Shown here piece by piece: positions 56,678-64,000 of a stretch of 64,000 nucleotides of DNA. The stretch's first letter is position 1, and each line of letters starts with the position of its first letter. The notes beneath the pieces are model-generated. The model worked only from the letters and a program-made list of their open reading frames with translations, ran no database searches and had not been told where the DNA came from. A program made the translations under genes and the position numbers. This stretch comes from Thermoanaerobaculia bacterium (lineage in GTDB: Bacteria > Acidobacteriota > Thermoanaerobaculia > UBA5066). Where the stretch lies: positions 434,001-498,000 of the forward strand of contig JAJVIN010000001.1 of assembly GCA_022071945.1 (NCBI GenBank), read 5' to 3'.

Positions 56678-57769
56678 TCAGCCGAGCCGTTCCGCGGTCG
56701 CGGCCCACCCCTGAAGCCCCCGGGAGTCGGGCACGCTCTTCGGGCGATTCCCGGCGCGCGCGGCAAGCAGCGTTTCCGACGGCTTCTCCCTGAAGAAGCT
56801 CCGGTAGTCGGCGGCGAACTGGCCGAGGTGCCAGAAGCCGAAGCGGCCGGCGACGTCGGAGACGCGCGTCCCTTCCGGGGCCGCCCTCAGGGCGCGGCGG
56901 GCGTCGCAGAGCCTCCGGGCGCGGAGCACGCGCATCGGGCTCGCCCCGAACTGCTCTTCGAAGACGAACCGGAGCGTCCGCTCCGGAAGGCCGAGCTTCT
57001 CGCAGAGCGCCGAGATGTAGACCGGCTCGGAGCCCGCCGCCGCGAGGAAGGCCTCGACCTCCGCCAGGATCCGGCCCCGGTCGGCGCGACGGCGGGAACG
57101 CCGCGTGGCGTCCCCGTTGTGGGCGAACAGCCGGGCGGCGGCAAGGCTGAGGGTCTCCTCGAGGTTCCGGGCCGCCTCCGGGTGGAGCCCCGCGGGCCCT
57201 GCCTCGTCCATCGCGCCCATGGCGCCCTCGAGGAGGCGGCGAAACGCGGCGACCGGTGCGGGACCCGCCTTCGAGGCGCGCGCGTCGAGGGTGCGTTCGG
57301 CCGCGGCCCCCCCTTCGACGACCCGCGCTGCGCGCAGAAAGCCGTCCGCCGTCGCCGTCAGCGCCAACCACTCCGTGGGCCGCCGCGACAGGCACGTGAA
57401 CTCCTCTTCCGGGACCCAGCGGTAGACCCCGCCGGAGTCGATCTCCTCCCCGTTGCAGCGCCGGGATGCGGACCGCTCGCCGGTCAAGAAGAATGCGATG
57501 CGGCCCGGCGCCAGGCAGCCGGTCCCGGAAACCGCAGCGCCCTCGACGCCGCGCTGGACGAGCGCCGAGCCGGCGCAGAAGGCCTCGAGGCCCCACGGCC
57601 GGCTCTGGACCGAGTGGATGAAAGCCCTCATCCGGGCGTCGCCGATGGCGTCAGCCATTTCGTCGTGAGTCGCCCACTCCCACCGTGCGATCCGGCCGGC
57701 CGCCGGGCGTTCCGAGGGTGCCGGTGCGGCGGCGTCTGGTTCTAACGGGTCTCTCCGGTCTCGCTCCAT
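56678..57769 (-). CDS. AraC-family transcription regulator
   Basis: A 363-residue regulator. The C-terminal 110 residues hold the two helix-turn-helix units: VYISALCEKLGLPERTLRFV and VSDVAGRFGFWHLGQFAADY, with LRARRLCDARRALRAA between them. The N-terminal 240 residues are a sensor domain of a type I do not identify. The ATG at 57769 has AAGGG a few bases before it. The neighbours on both sides are gene remnants, so its target is not obvious. Confidence 0.9.
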   Translation of the reverse strand: MERDRRDPLEPDAAAPAPSERPAAGRIARWEWATHDEMADAIGDARMRAFIHSVQSRPWGLEAFCAGSALVQRGVEGAAVSGTGCLAPGRIAFFLTGERSASRRCNGEEIDSGGVYRWVPEEEFTCLSRRPTEWLALTATADGFLRAARVVEGGAAAERTLDARASKAGPAPVAAFRRLLEGAMGAMDEAGPAGLHPEAARNLEETLSLAAARLFAHNGDATRRSRRRADRGRILAEVEAFLAAAGSEPVYISALCEKLGLPERTLRFVFEEQFGASPMRVLRARRLCDARRALRAAPEGTRVSDVAGRFGFWHLGQFAADYRSFFREKPSETLLAARAGNRPKSVPDSRGLQGWAATAERLG

Positions 57770-57784
57770 CCCTTGGGCCGAAAT

Positions 57785-58010
57785 CCTACACGACTGCGGC
57801 GGACCTCTCAGGCCCGCTCCCTGCGATCCTGCTGACCGCCGGTCGGGCGTCCCTCACCGCCGCCGCCCCCCTCCGGACGGACGGCGTCGCCGTGTTGACG
57901 GCGTACGGGAGAGGCGTTTCCTCGATCGCCTTCACCTGCGGCTCGCCGTCGAAGACGACCGTCAGCGACGCCTTCTTCCTCTCGACCTTCGCGCTTCCTC
58001 TACCCGGGTG
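57785..58010 (-). pseudogene. Gene remnant between the AraC gene and ecfA
   Basis: The minus strand encodes SAKVERKKASLTVVFDGEPQ and then VKAIEETPLPYAVNTATPSV before losing coding character. It has no start codon in place and is only about 60 codons long. The 'FDGEP...YAVNTATP' pattern reads as part of a larger exported protein that has decayed. Its right end overlaps the ecfA 3' end by a few bases. Confidence 0.45.
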
Positions 58011-58671
58011 CCGTCGCGCTCAGGAGCCGCCTCGCAGGCAACGTGATGGCGGTCTTGAAACCCGCTGCCTCGAGCGCCGGGATCCCGTGGTGCGTCGCGA
58101 GAAGGACTGTCGCGGGGTGACCCGCGAGCACGGAAAGGACGGTCTTTCTCGCGTGCGCGTCGAGTGCCGAGAGCGGCTCGTCGAGAAGGAGCAACCCAGG
58201 GTCGCGGGCGAGGATCCCGGCGAGGGCGACGAGTTGCTTCTCCCCTCGTGAGAGCTTGGCGACTTCTCGCCCTTCGAGGTGCCCCGCCCCGACACTCTCC
58301 AGCGAGGCTCGCGCCTTCTCGAGCGCGCTCGCCCTGCGAACGCCGTCGTTGACGGGCCCCAGCGCCACGTCTTCGAGGACTCCTGGCAGGAAGAGCCCGT
58401 CGTCAGGGTTCTGCCACAGGAACCCGACTCCCGGGCGGGCGCGTCCCGAGGCGGCCGCATGGCCTTCGTCGCCGCCCAGGACCACGCGGCCCGATCCGCG
58501 ACGGAGTCCCGCGATGAGGAGCAGGAGCGTCGTCTTTCCGGAACCGACCGGACCCACCAGGAGAGCCTTCTCTCCCCTCTCGATGACGGCCGAGACGTTC
58601 GACGGCGTCTCGACGTCGACGCCCGGATACCGGTGCCCGGCGCCCGAAAGGACGAGTCTCAGCGGTTCCAC
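58000..58671 (-). CDS. ECF transporter ATPase (EcfA/CbiO-like)
   Basis: A 223-residue ABC ATPase. Walker A GPVGSGKTT, Q-loop in GFLWQNPDDGLFLPGVLEDV (the WQNPDDQ-like signature of CbiO/EcfA), ABC signature LSRGEKQ and Walker B LLLLDEPLSALD. It powers uptake by the ECF complex formed with the T and S components upstream. It is the last gene of the NikR operon and overlaps the T component gene by 13 bp. Only one A subunit is present, so it should act as a homodimer, as CbiO does. Confidence 0.93.
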   Translation of the reverse strand: MEPLRLVLSGAGHRYPGVDVETPSNVSAVIERGEKALLVGPVGSGKTTLLLLIAGLRRGSGRVVLGGDEGHAAASGRARPGVGFLWQNPDDGLFLPGVLEDVALGPVNDGVRRASALEKARASLESVGAGHLEGREVAKLSRGEKQLVALAGILARDPGLLLLDEPLSALDAHARKTVLSVLAGHPATVLLATHHGIPALEAAGFKTAITLPARRLLSATAPG

Positions 58672-59303
58672 GTCATCCGGGCCGCGGCGGCGACTGCCAC
58701 GGACATGACGGCGGCTGCCGTCACGGCCACATCCCCCGGAGCGAGCCTGAAAGGCCCGAGGGCTGGTAGCCGTCCTCTGAAGCCGCGGATCTCGAGCGCG
58801 TCCGCGGTCCTGTCCGCCCTCTCCAGGGAGCGGCGCAGCATCCGGGCCAGGAGAAGAGAAGTCGAGTCCAGAAGACCCCGGACACCTCGGAACCCTCCTC
58901 TCAAGATGAGGCCGTCCACGGCACGAGAAGCGTCCCGGCCCGTCGTCTCGAGATGCGAGAAGACGATCGCGAAAAACGCGGTCGCCGTCCTCCCGAGCCC
59001 AGCCGCCTGCAGCGCGGCGAGGAGCCGGTCCCAGCGCGCCATCGACACGGCAACGAGAACGGCCACCGATACGCCGAGCCCTTTCGCGATCGCCACCGCT
59101 GCCGGGCCCGGAGCGAACGGGATCAGGAACGCAAAGAGCGCAATCGAACTGGTCAGTGGGACAAAGCGCCTCCAGTCGATTCGCCGGGCGGCCGCCAGTC
59201 CCAGACTCAGCACGAGGACAGCAAGCGCTGGCGCGGGACCGGAGAGGGCCGAGCCCGTCGCGGCCAGACCGAAAAGAAGGGCCACCCTCGGGTCGGTCCT
59301 CAT
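58659..59303 (-). CDS. ECF transporter T component (EcfT/CbiQ-like)
   Basis: A 214-residue integral membrane protein with about five spans. The coupling region is recognisable: LILRGGFRGVRGLLDSTSLL and RRSLERADRTADALEIRGFR, the second ending in the Ala-x-Arg-Gly-type motif that contacts the ATPase. The ATG at 59303 gives the usual MRTDPRVALLFGL start; the frame is open 240 bp further upstream, overlapping the methyltransferase gene, and is rejected. It lies ten bases after the methyltransferase stop and overlaps ecfA. Confidence 0.9.
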   Translation of the reverse strand: MRTDPRVALLFGLAATGSALSGPAPALAVLVLSLGLAAARRIDWRRFVPLTSSIALFAFLIPFAPGPAAVAIAKGLGVSVAVLVAVSMARWDRLLAALQAAGLGRTATAFFAIVFSHLETTGRDASRAVDGLILRGGFRGVRGLLDSTSLLLARMLRRSLERADRTADALEIRGFRGRLPALGPFRLAPGDVAVTAAAVMSVAVAAAARMTWNR

Positions 59304-59313
59304 GGCCGGCACA

Positions 59314-59934
59314 TCAGGAGGGCCGCCGGGCAAGCAGGGTGTAGGACTCCTGGTCCTCCTCCGCGCATTCGATGAGGAAGCCAGCGGCCTCCGCAAGCCT
59401 CGCCAGGACCTCGACCGGTGGAAGGACATCGGCATCAACGGGCGGTCCCGCCCTCCTGTGGACGTCGGCCAGCTGGTCCCGGCCGATGTCGTGCCACAAG
59501 AGGAACCTCCCGCCGGGCCGGAGCCAGCGCCAGATCTCGCCAAGGGCGGCCGCCCGGTCCGGGAAATGGGGGAACGAGTCGAAACAGAGGACGATGTCCG
59601 TCAAAGCCGATGGGAGCCCAGTCTCGAGGACGTCTCTACAGAGCCAGCGAGCCCTCGGGTCCGCACAGCGGGTGGAGGCTTGCTCGATCATCGCCGGGGA
59701 GAAGTCGACGCCAGTGACGCTCCCATCCCCGAGACGGGGAAGGAGGAGCAACTCGAGCCTCCCCGTGCCGCAGCCGAGGTCCACGATATCGAGACCGGAG
59801 AGAGGCCCGAGCAGCGCGAGTCCGCGATCGGCCCCCGTGGCGAATGCTCCCTCGGGCTTGAACGAGTCCCATCGCGGGGCCAGCGAGTCGAAAGTGGTCC
59901 GCTTCGCTTCGGGGTTTGGGGAAACTGTGGTCAC
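59314..59934 (-). CDS. Class I SAM-dependent methyltransferase in the nickel-type uptake operon
   Basis: A 206-residue methyltransferase. Motif I IVDLGCGTGRLELLLLP, motif II VTGVDFSPAMIEQAS, motif III LTDIVLCFDSFPHFPDR and WRWLRPGGRFLLWHDIG. The GTG start at 59934 overlaps the stop of the S component gene (GTGA), which fixes it. Sandwiched between S and T components it is clearly part of the operon, but the substrate is unknown. Possibilities are modification of the transported chelate or a metallophore. It does not resemble ArsM or cobalamin-ring methylases. Confidence 0.88.
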   Translation of the reverse strand: MTTVSPNPEAKRTTFDSLAPRWDSFKPEGAFATGADRGLALLGPLSGLDIVDLGCGTGRLELLLLPRLGDGSVTGVDFSPAMIEQASTRCADPRARWLCRDVLETGLPSALTDIVLCFDSFPHFPDRAAALGEIWRWLRPGGRFLLWHDIGRDQLADVHRRAGPPVDADVLPPVEVLARLAEAAGFLIECAEEDQESYTLLARRPS

Positions 59935-60464
59935 GTGCGGTTCCTCCGCAAGGATGCCACGGCAGCCGGGACCGCGACGAGCGCGAGGAGCATCCCCGGC
60001 CATGCCGAGACGAAGGCCGCCAAGGTCAAGAACCGGGGCGGGAGCTGCATGAGTTCCGCGCTCACGAAGACGAGCACCGCCTGGACCGCGCGCGCGGCAA
60101 GAAGCCCGGCGGCCACGCTCACGATCGGAGGGACCCCTGTCCGGGCGTTCACGAGGGAGACGACGGCTCCGGCTGCGGACAGCTCCCCCACCATCCAGAG
60201 GGCGACAGGCGGGTAAAAGGGCGGCATCCCCGTGAGCGCCGCCGATACGAGGGGTGCGGTGGCGCCAGCCAGCGCGGCGTGGACGGGCGAGAGAAAGAAG
60301 GCCCCCGCGAGAATGGGGAGGTACATCGGCAAGAAGACTGACCCCAGCTTCACCGCGTGGAAGACGGGCGGCAGCGCGATCGCAAGGGCCGCCACCAGCG
60401 CCGCCCGGCTGAGCGAGCGCAGGTCGAGGGGAGCCGGACGCTCCGTGTTGACGGGGACCTCCAC
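59931..60464 (-). CDS. ECF transporter S (substrate-binding) component, not CbiM/NikM-like
   Basis: A 177-residue membrane protein with about six spans. The block VFLPMYLPILAGAFFLSPVH followed by LVSAALTGMPPFYPPVALWM is characteristic of the vitamin-type ECF S family. The Met-His-Ile-Pro N-terminus that binds Ni or Co in CbiM/NikM is absent. The GTG at 60464 lies two bases after the receptor stop. It should give specificity to the T and A components encoded downstream. Confidence 0.8.
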   Translation of the reverse strand: MEVPVNTERPAPLDLRSLSRAALVAALAIALPPVFHAVKLGSVFLPMYLPILAGAFFLSPVHAALAGATAPLVSAALTGMPPFYPPVALWMVGELSAAGAVVSLVNARTGVPPIVSVAAGLLAARAVQAVLVFVSAELMQLPPRFLTLAAFVSAWPGMLLALVAVPAAVASLRRNRT

Positions 60465-60466
60465 CC

Positions 60467-62416
60467 TCAGAACCTCATGCTCGCCCCGAAGCTCGCCGAG
60501 ACACCGGGCATCGGGTAGCCGGGCCGGTAGGCATAGTCCGAGTCTGTCAGGTTCTCTCCCGTGACGAAGGCGGAAAGCCCCGGGACGAGGGCATCGAGCT
60601 TGGCCGTGATCTTCCCGTTCAGAAGGAAATAGGCGTCGACTGTCGTGAGGGCACCGGGGAACCGAAGGTTGCCGGCGACGCGACTGTCCACCCACTGCGC
60701 GTCGAGGGCGGCCCGGAACATCGAGAACGTGGCCACGGCCCCGCCCGAGAACGTCCACTTCGGCGTGAAGGGGATGTTCTCCGGCGTCGTCTCCGTGTAG
60801 GCCGCTCCGGCGTAGAGGCCGAGCGACGGCAGCGGCTGGACGCTCACGGAAAGCTCTGCTCCACGCGCCTTGTAGGCCCCGGTGTTCGCCCAGCTCGGTG
60901 GCGGGGGCGGGGGCGGGACGAACCGGAGCGCGTCCGAGACGTCATCGTAGAAGAGAGTGAGGTCCAGCGTCGCGTGACTCCCGAGCTTCGGGGCGACACC
61001 GATCTCCCAGTGGTCCATCAGTTCGGGCGAGAGGGTTGTCCACTGGTTGCCTCTCCCGTAGCCCTGGTAGAAGGACGCCGTCCAGACCCCGGGCAGGTTG
61101 AAGGCCCGGGCGTAGCGAGCGTGCGCCTCCCCGAACGGCCCCACGAGCATGATGCCCGCCTGGGCGCCCCAGACGCCGCCGAAGTCCTGGCTGTCGTTGT
61201 AGCGGACCCCCACGGACGGAGTGATCTTCAGAGAGTCGCCGAACTCGTACGAGAAGCCGGCGTAGGGCGCGACGTTGCGGAACTGAAAGTCCCCCAGCGG
61301 CACCTCTCCCGTCGCGCGGAGTTCCCGAGCCTTTCCGCCGTAGCTGTCGATGTCGAGCCCGACGGTGATCTCTCCCCTGCCGAGCACGGCAAAGGCGTCC
61401 CGAGCCTTCAGGCCGTAGTTCGCCCAGTCCGTCAGCGACCGGTAGGACACCCGTCTTGCCGCGTCCCACTGCATCCAGTCGATCGAGCCGTCATCGAGGT
61501 AGAGCTTGACGAAACCCTGCTTGCCATCGTGGGAGCGGCCGAGCGTGAGGATTCCCATTCCGTTCGAGGTGTCGAACCGAGGAGTCACCGGCGGCCTCGG
61601 GGAACCCTCGACGCCGGGGTCACTCGCGCGGCCGGAGGTGAAGTCTCCCGTCAGCCCGATCGCCCAACCCCCACCCAGCTCGTAGCCCGCGCGGGCGAAG
61701 AGCGCTCGCGTCCTGCCGTCCGACCCCTCGCGGTGCCCGTCGCTCTGACGCTGGCTCGCCGTGACGACGAAGTCGAAGGCTCCCGTTCGGCCCTCGACTT
61801 CCGACGTCAGGGTGGAGGTCGCGAAGCTCCCGTAGGCTCCCGAAACGCGGCCCCCGAAACCCTCGCTCTCACGGCGCTTCGGGACGAAGTCGATCGTCGC
61901 GAACGCCATATTGCCGAACAGGACGGGCTGGGCACCCTTGTAGACGTCTATCTCCTTGGCCATGTCGATCGAGACGTTGTCGAGGAGCGGGTGCGTCCAG
62001 ACGCCGACGAATTTCTGGATTCCGTCGACCGAGAACGAGAGTTCGGCCCCGGGCCGGCCCGTCCCCTGCCCGCGAGCGAAGACGGCGCCACCATCACCGC
62101 CGCCGTAGCTTCCGACGACGTTGTAGCGGGAAACGACGAGGCCGGGCACGCGCCGGAGGGCCGCGGCGGGATCACCCGCGTTGAGGTCCTCGATCTGCTG
62201 GGACCCGACCGTGGTCACCGCCCCGGCGAGAGGCTCGAGGCGGATCTCCGCCAGGACGGGCTTCGCCGTGACCGTGACCGAGGCCGCAACCGGAGGGGCC
62301 TGAGCGGGCTTCGGGCCTCCCTCGGGGTCCCCGTCCGCCGTCTCGGCGGCGGCGCCCGAAGAAGCGAGCAGGATAAAGCCCGAGAAGAACGCCAGAACCA
62401 CCGGACCCGGCTTCAC
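60467..62416 (-). CDS. TonB-dependent receptor in the NikR operon
   Basis: A 649-residue outer-membrane receptor: signal peptide (AFFSGFILLASSGAAA), TonB-box-like ASVTVTAKPVL, plug (VTTVGSQQIEDLNAGDPAAA; VPGLVVSRYNVVG; FSVDGIQKFVGVW), and a barrel ending GASMRF. The GTG start overlaps the nikR stop (GTGA). A run of seven prolines sits in a periplasmic-side or surface loop (FVPPPPPPPSW). Control by NikR suggests a nickel or nickel-chelate substrate, by analogy with known nickel-regulated receptors; this is inference. Confidence 0.92.
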   Translation of the reverse strand: MKPGPVVLAFFSGFILLASSGAAAETADGDPEGGPKPAQAPPVAASVTVTAKPVLAEIRLEPLAGAVTTVGSQQIEDLNAGDPAAALRRVPGLVVSRYNVVGSYGGGDGGAVFARGQGTGRPGAELSFSVDGIQKFVGVWTHPLLDNVSIDMAKEIDVYKGAQPVLFGNMAFATIDFVPKRRESEGFGGRVSGAYGSFATSTLTSEVEGRTGAFDFVVTASQRQSDGHREGSDGRTRALFARAGYELGGGWAIGLTGDFTSGRASDPGVEGSPRPPVTPRFDTSNGMGILTLGRSHDGKQGFVKLYLDDGSIDWMQWDAARRVSYRSLTDWANYGLKARDAFAVLGRGEITVGLDIDSYGGKARELRATGEVPLGDFQFRNVAPYAGFSYEFGDSLKITPSVGVRYNDSQDFGGVWGAQAGIMLVGPFGEAHARYARAFNLPGVWTASFYQGYGRGNQWTTLSPELMDHWEIGVAPKLGSHATLDLTLFYDDVSDALRFVPPPPPPPSWANTGAYKARGAELSVSVQPLPSLGLYAGAAYTETTPENIPFTPKWTFSGGAVATFSMFRAALDAQWVDSRVAGNLRFPGALTTVDAYFLLNGKITAKLDALVPGLSAFVTGENLTDSDYAYRPGYPMPGVSASFGASMRF

Positions 62417-62835
62417 TTCTTCACCTCGGCAAGAACGTCGAGCGACGTCATCACGAGTCCGCCGTGGAGCACGCCCTTCAGGCCCAGCACCCTTGCGGCG
62501 AGCCGGCGGAGGTCGCGGCGTTTTCCCTTCAGGGCCATCACCTCGAGGCAGAGATCGTGGTCCAGATGGATGTGGAGGGTCGACAGGATGTTCGCGTGGT
62601 GCTCGTGACCGATCTCGACGAGCCGGTCGGAGAGTTCGCGCGTGTCGTGGTCGTAGACGAGGGTCAGGCTCGCCGCGGCGTCCGCCTTCGGGTCCTCCTG
62701 GGCCTCGACCAGGTGTTTTCGGATCAGGTCCCGGACGGCCTCCGAGCGATTCGCGACACCGCCCTCCGAGAGGAACGTGTCGAACTTCCGGAGCAGGTCC
62801 GGTTCTATTGCGAGGCTGATTCTCTCGAGGTCCAC
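62413..62835 (-). CDS. nikR: NikR nickel-responsive repressor
   Basis: A 140-residue ribbon-helix-helix regulator. The N-terminal DNA-binding domain starts MDLERISLAIEPDLLRKFD. The C-terminal ACT-like domain carries H77, H88, H90 and C96, in GHEHHANILS and LHIHLDHDLCLE. These are exactly one residue offset from the nickel ligands H76, H87, H89 and C95 of Escherichia coli NikR. It ends LKGVLHGGLVMTSL. It is the first gene of the operon, its stop overlaps the receptor start, and it probably represses the whole set when nickel is sufficient. GTG start, with GGAG five bases before. Confidence 0.95.
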   Translation of the reverse strand: MDLERISLAIEPDLLRKFDTFLSEGGVANRSEAVRDLIRKHLVEAQEDPKADAAASLTLVYDHDTRELSDRLVEIGHEHHANILSTLHIHLDHDLCLEVMALKGKRRDLRRLAARVLGLKGVLHGGLVMTSLDVLAEVKK

Positions 62836-62845
62836 GGCGTCTCCA

Positions 62846-62872
62846 TTATTACGACCTTCAGAAGCTTACTAC
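62846..62872 (-). promoter_or_regulatory. Direct repeat upstream of nikR, candidate operator
   Basis: TTATTAC (62846-62852) and TTACTAC (62866-62872) are direct repeats 20 bp apart, just before the nikR start in an AT-richer stretch. Known NikR operators are inverted repeats, so this is only a candidate. Confidence 0.35.
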
Positions 62873-63002
62873 GCCCGCCGGCCGGTCATTCCCGGGGCCC
62901 CCGACGGCCTCGGAGCCGGAGGGCGGGGTCGGGCGCAGCTGGAGCCGCCCCCTCCCCCGATCGCGGCTATCCGGGCGTTACAGATGTTCACAGCTATGCA
63001 AT

Positions 63003-63018
63003 ATCTTCGCAGTAAGAT
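63003..63018. promoter_or_regulatory. Short inverted repeat before the LysR gene
   Basis: ATCTT (63003-63007) and AAGAT (63014-63018) form an inverted repeat with a six-base centre, nine bases before the LysR start. Position fits an autoregulatory site for a LysR protein. Confidence 0.35.
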
Positions 63019-63026
63019 TCAGACAA

Positions 63027-64000
63027 GTGGAATCTAGAGATCTGAACCTGCTCCTCGCCCTCGATGCCCTGTTGCAAGAGGCAAACGTCACCCTCGCGGC
63101 CCGCCGGCTCGGCCTGAGCACGCCCGCTGCCAGCCACGCCCTGGCGCGCATTCGAGAGCGTCTCGACGACCCGATCCTCGTGCGAGCGGGCCGGAAGATG
63201 GTCCTGACGCCGCGCGCGGAGTCGCTCCGGCCTCAGGTGAGGAGTCTGGTGGAGGAGACCACCCGGGTCCTCAGCGCGGCGGTCCCCTTCTCGCCGCGGC
63301 AGATCGCCCGGACCTTCACCGTCCACACGACGGACCACGTTCTCATGGTTCTGGGCCCGGCCTTGGACCGAGTCCTGCGCGACGAAGCCCCGGACGTCTC
63401 GGTGCGCTATCTCCCGAGCGCGGAGAACGACTGGATCCCGCTGAGGGAGGGTGCGGCGGACCTCTCGGTCTGCATCCTCGGTCACTTCCCGCCGGAGTTC
63501 CGGACGCGGCGGCTCTTCACCGACCGCTTCGTCTGCGCCGTCCGCGAGGATCACCCGAGGGTTGGAAAGCGCCTGACCCTCGACGAGTACCTGGCGCTCG
63601 ACCACGTCGTCGTCTCGCCCCTGGGGCGAAAGAGCGCGGTCGACGCGGCCCTTGCCGAGCGCGGCCTCGAGCGGCGCGTCCGCAGGGTGGTGCCGTTTTT
63701 CTCCTCGGGGCTCCTGATGGCCGCCACCACGGACTACATCTTGACCGTGTCGGACCGGGCGGCCTCGACCCTGGCGCCCAGACTGGGGCTGCGCCTTCTG
63801 GAACCGCCGCTTCCGCTGGCCCCATACGCTCTCAACCTCCTCTGGCACCCGCGACTGGAGAACGAGCCGGCGAACCGCTGGCTGCGGGAGGTGTTCATCC
63901 GCGCGGCACGTGAGGCCGTCCCCGACTCCGCCCTGGAGGCCGGCGACGCTCCCGCTCGCCCGCCCCGCCGGGGCCGTCCGACCTCGGGATCGCGGCCACG
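63027..64000 (+). CDS. LysR-family transcription regulator (3' end outside window)
   Basis: The frame runs from a GTG at 63027 to the window edge, about 324 codons without a stop. The start reads RDLNLLLALDALLQEANVTL, then AARRLGLSTPAASHALARIR, a LysR-type winged helix-turn-helix. The effector-binding part follows with IARTFTVHTTDHVLMVLGP and FTDRFVCAVREDHPRVGK, as in the NodD/NahR-like subgroup. The C-terminal tail is Arg/Pro-rich, so the gene probably ends soon after the edge. It is divergent from nikR. Confidence 0.9.
   Translation, partial: MESRDLNLLLALDALLQEANVTLAARRLGLSTPAASHALARIRERLDDPILVRAGRKMVLTPRAESLRPQVRSLVEETTRVLSAAVPFSPRQIARTFTVHTTDHVLMVLGPALDRVLRDEAPDVSVRYLPSAENDWIPLREGAADLSVCILGHFPPEFRTRRLFTDRFVCAVREDHPRVGKRLTLDEYLALDHVVVSPLGRKSAVDAALAERGLERRVRRVVPFFSSGLLMAATTDYILTVSDRAASTLAPRLGLRLLEPPLPLAPYALNLLWHPRLENEPANRWLREVFIRAAREAVPDSALEAGDAPARPPRRGRPTSGSRP

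Overview
The window is GC-rich DNA from a diderm bacterium. Gene content suggests an Acidobacteria-like organism: an Oar-type TonB-dependent receptor, a Ser/Thr kinase with a TPR tail, a lipoprotein sulfatase-fold enzyme with a TPR tail, very large propeller-type hybrid sensor kinases, a multihaem cytochrome and many secreted proteins of unknown function. This is inferred from family content only. I saw no rRNA, tRNA or CRISPR array.

Left part (1-15 kb): a TamB/AsmA-like protein cut by the window edge, an OsmC peroxidase, a secreted protein, a PP2C phosphatase divergent from a phospholipase-D lipoprotein, a small secreted protein, and a two-gene run encoding a zinc-phospholipase/nuclease-like domain joined to a probable outer-membrane barrel and a separate barrel protein. 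A convergent terminator follows, then a secreted protein and an AsmA-like protein (minus strand), and a large acyl-ACP-reductase-like enzyme.

Signalling block (15-31 kb, minus strand): Oar-like receptor, terminator, sulfatase-fold/TPR lipoprotein, a 1633-residue periplasmic-propeller hybrid histidine kinase, and a second hybrid kinase. The second kinase is split inside its first receiver domain by a complete 3345-bp IS21-type element with matching inverted ends and a 6-bp target duplication (CCATCC). Removing the element and one target copy restores the receiver motif.

Middle (31-44 kb): a second OsmC protein, unknown proteins, a SWIM-SNF2 helicase, a multihaem cytochrome c, a 1.1-kb decayed stretch, a divergent pair of cysteine-enzyme-like proteins, and an overlapping two-gene nucleotidyltransferase module with an AT-rich promoter.

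Right part (44-64 kb): Ser/Thr kinase-TPR, VOC protein, ABC-F ATPase, and a GT-C-like membrane protein ending in an NPCBM domain. A damaged arsenic operon follows (arsR and arsM intact; acr3 and arsC reduced to fused fragments), abutting a 5'-truncated, frameshifted sulfatase and an outer-membrane protein remnant. Next is an AraC regulator. The last block is a tightly overlapping minus-strand operon: NikR, TonB-dependent receptor, ECF S component, methyltransferase, EcfT and EcfA. It reads as a nickel-controlled uptake route from outer to inner membrane. A LysR regulator runs off the right edge.
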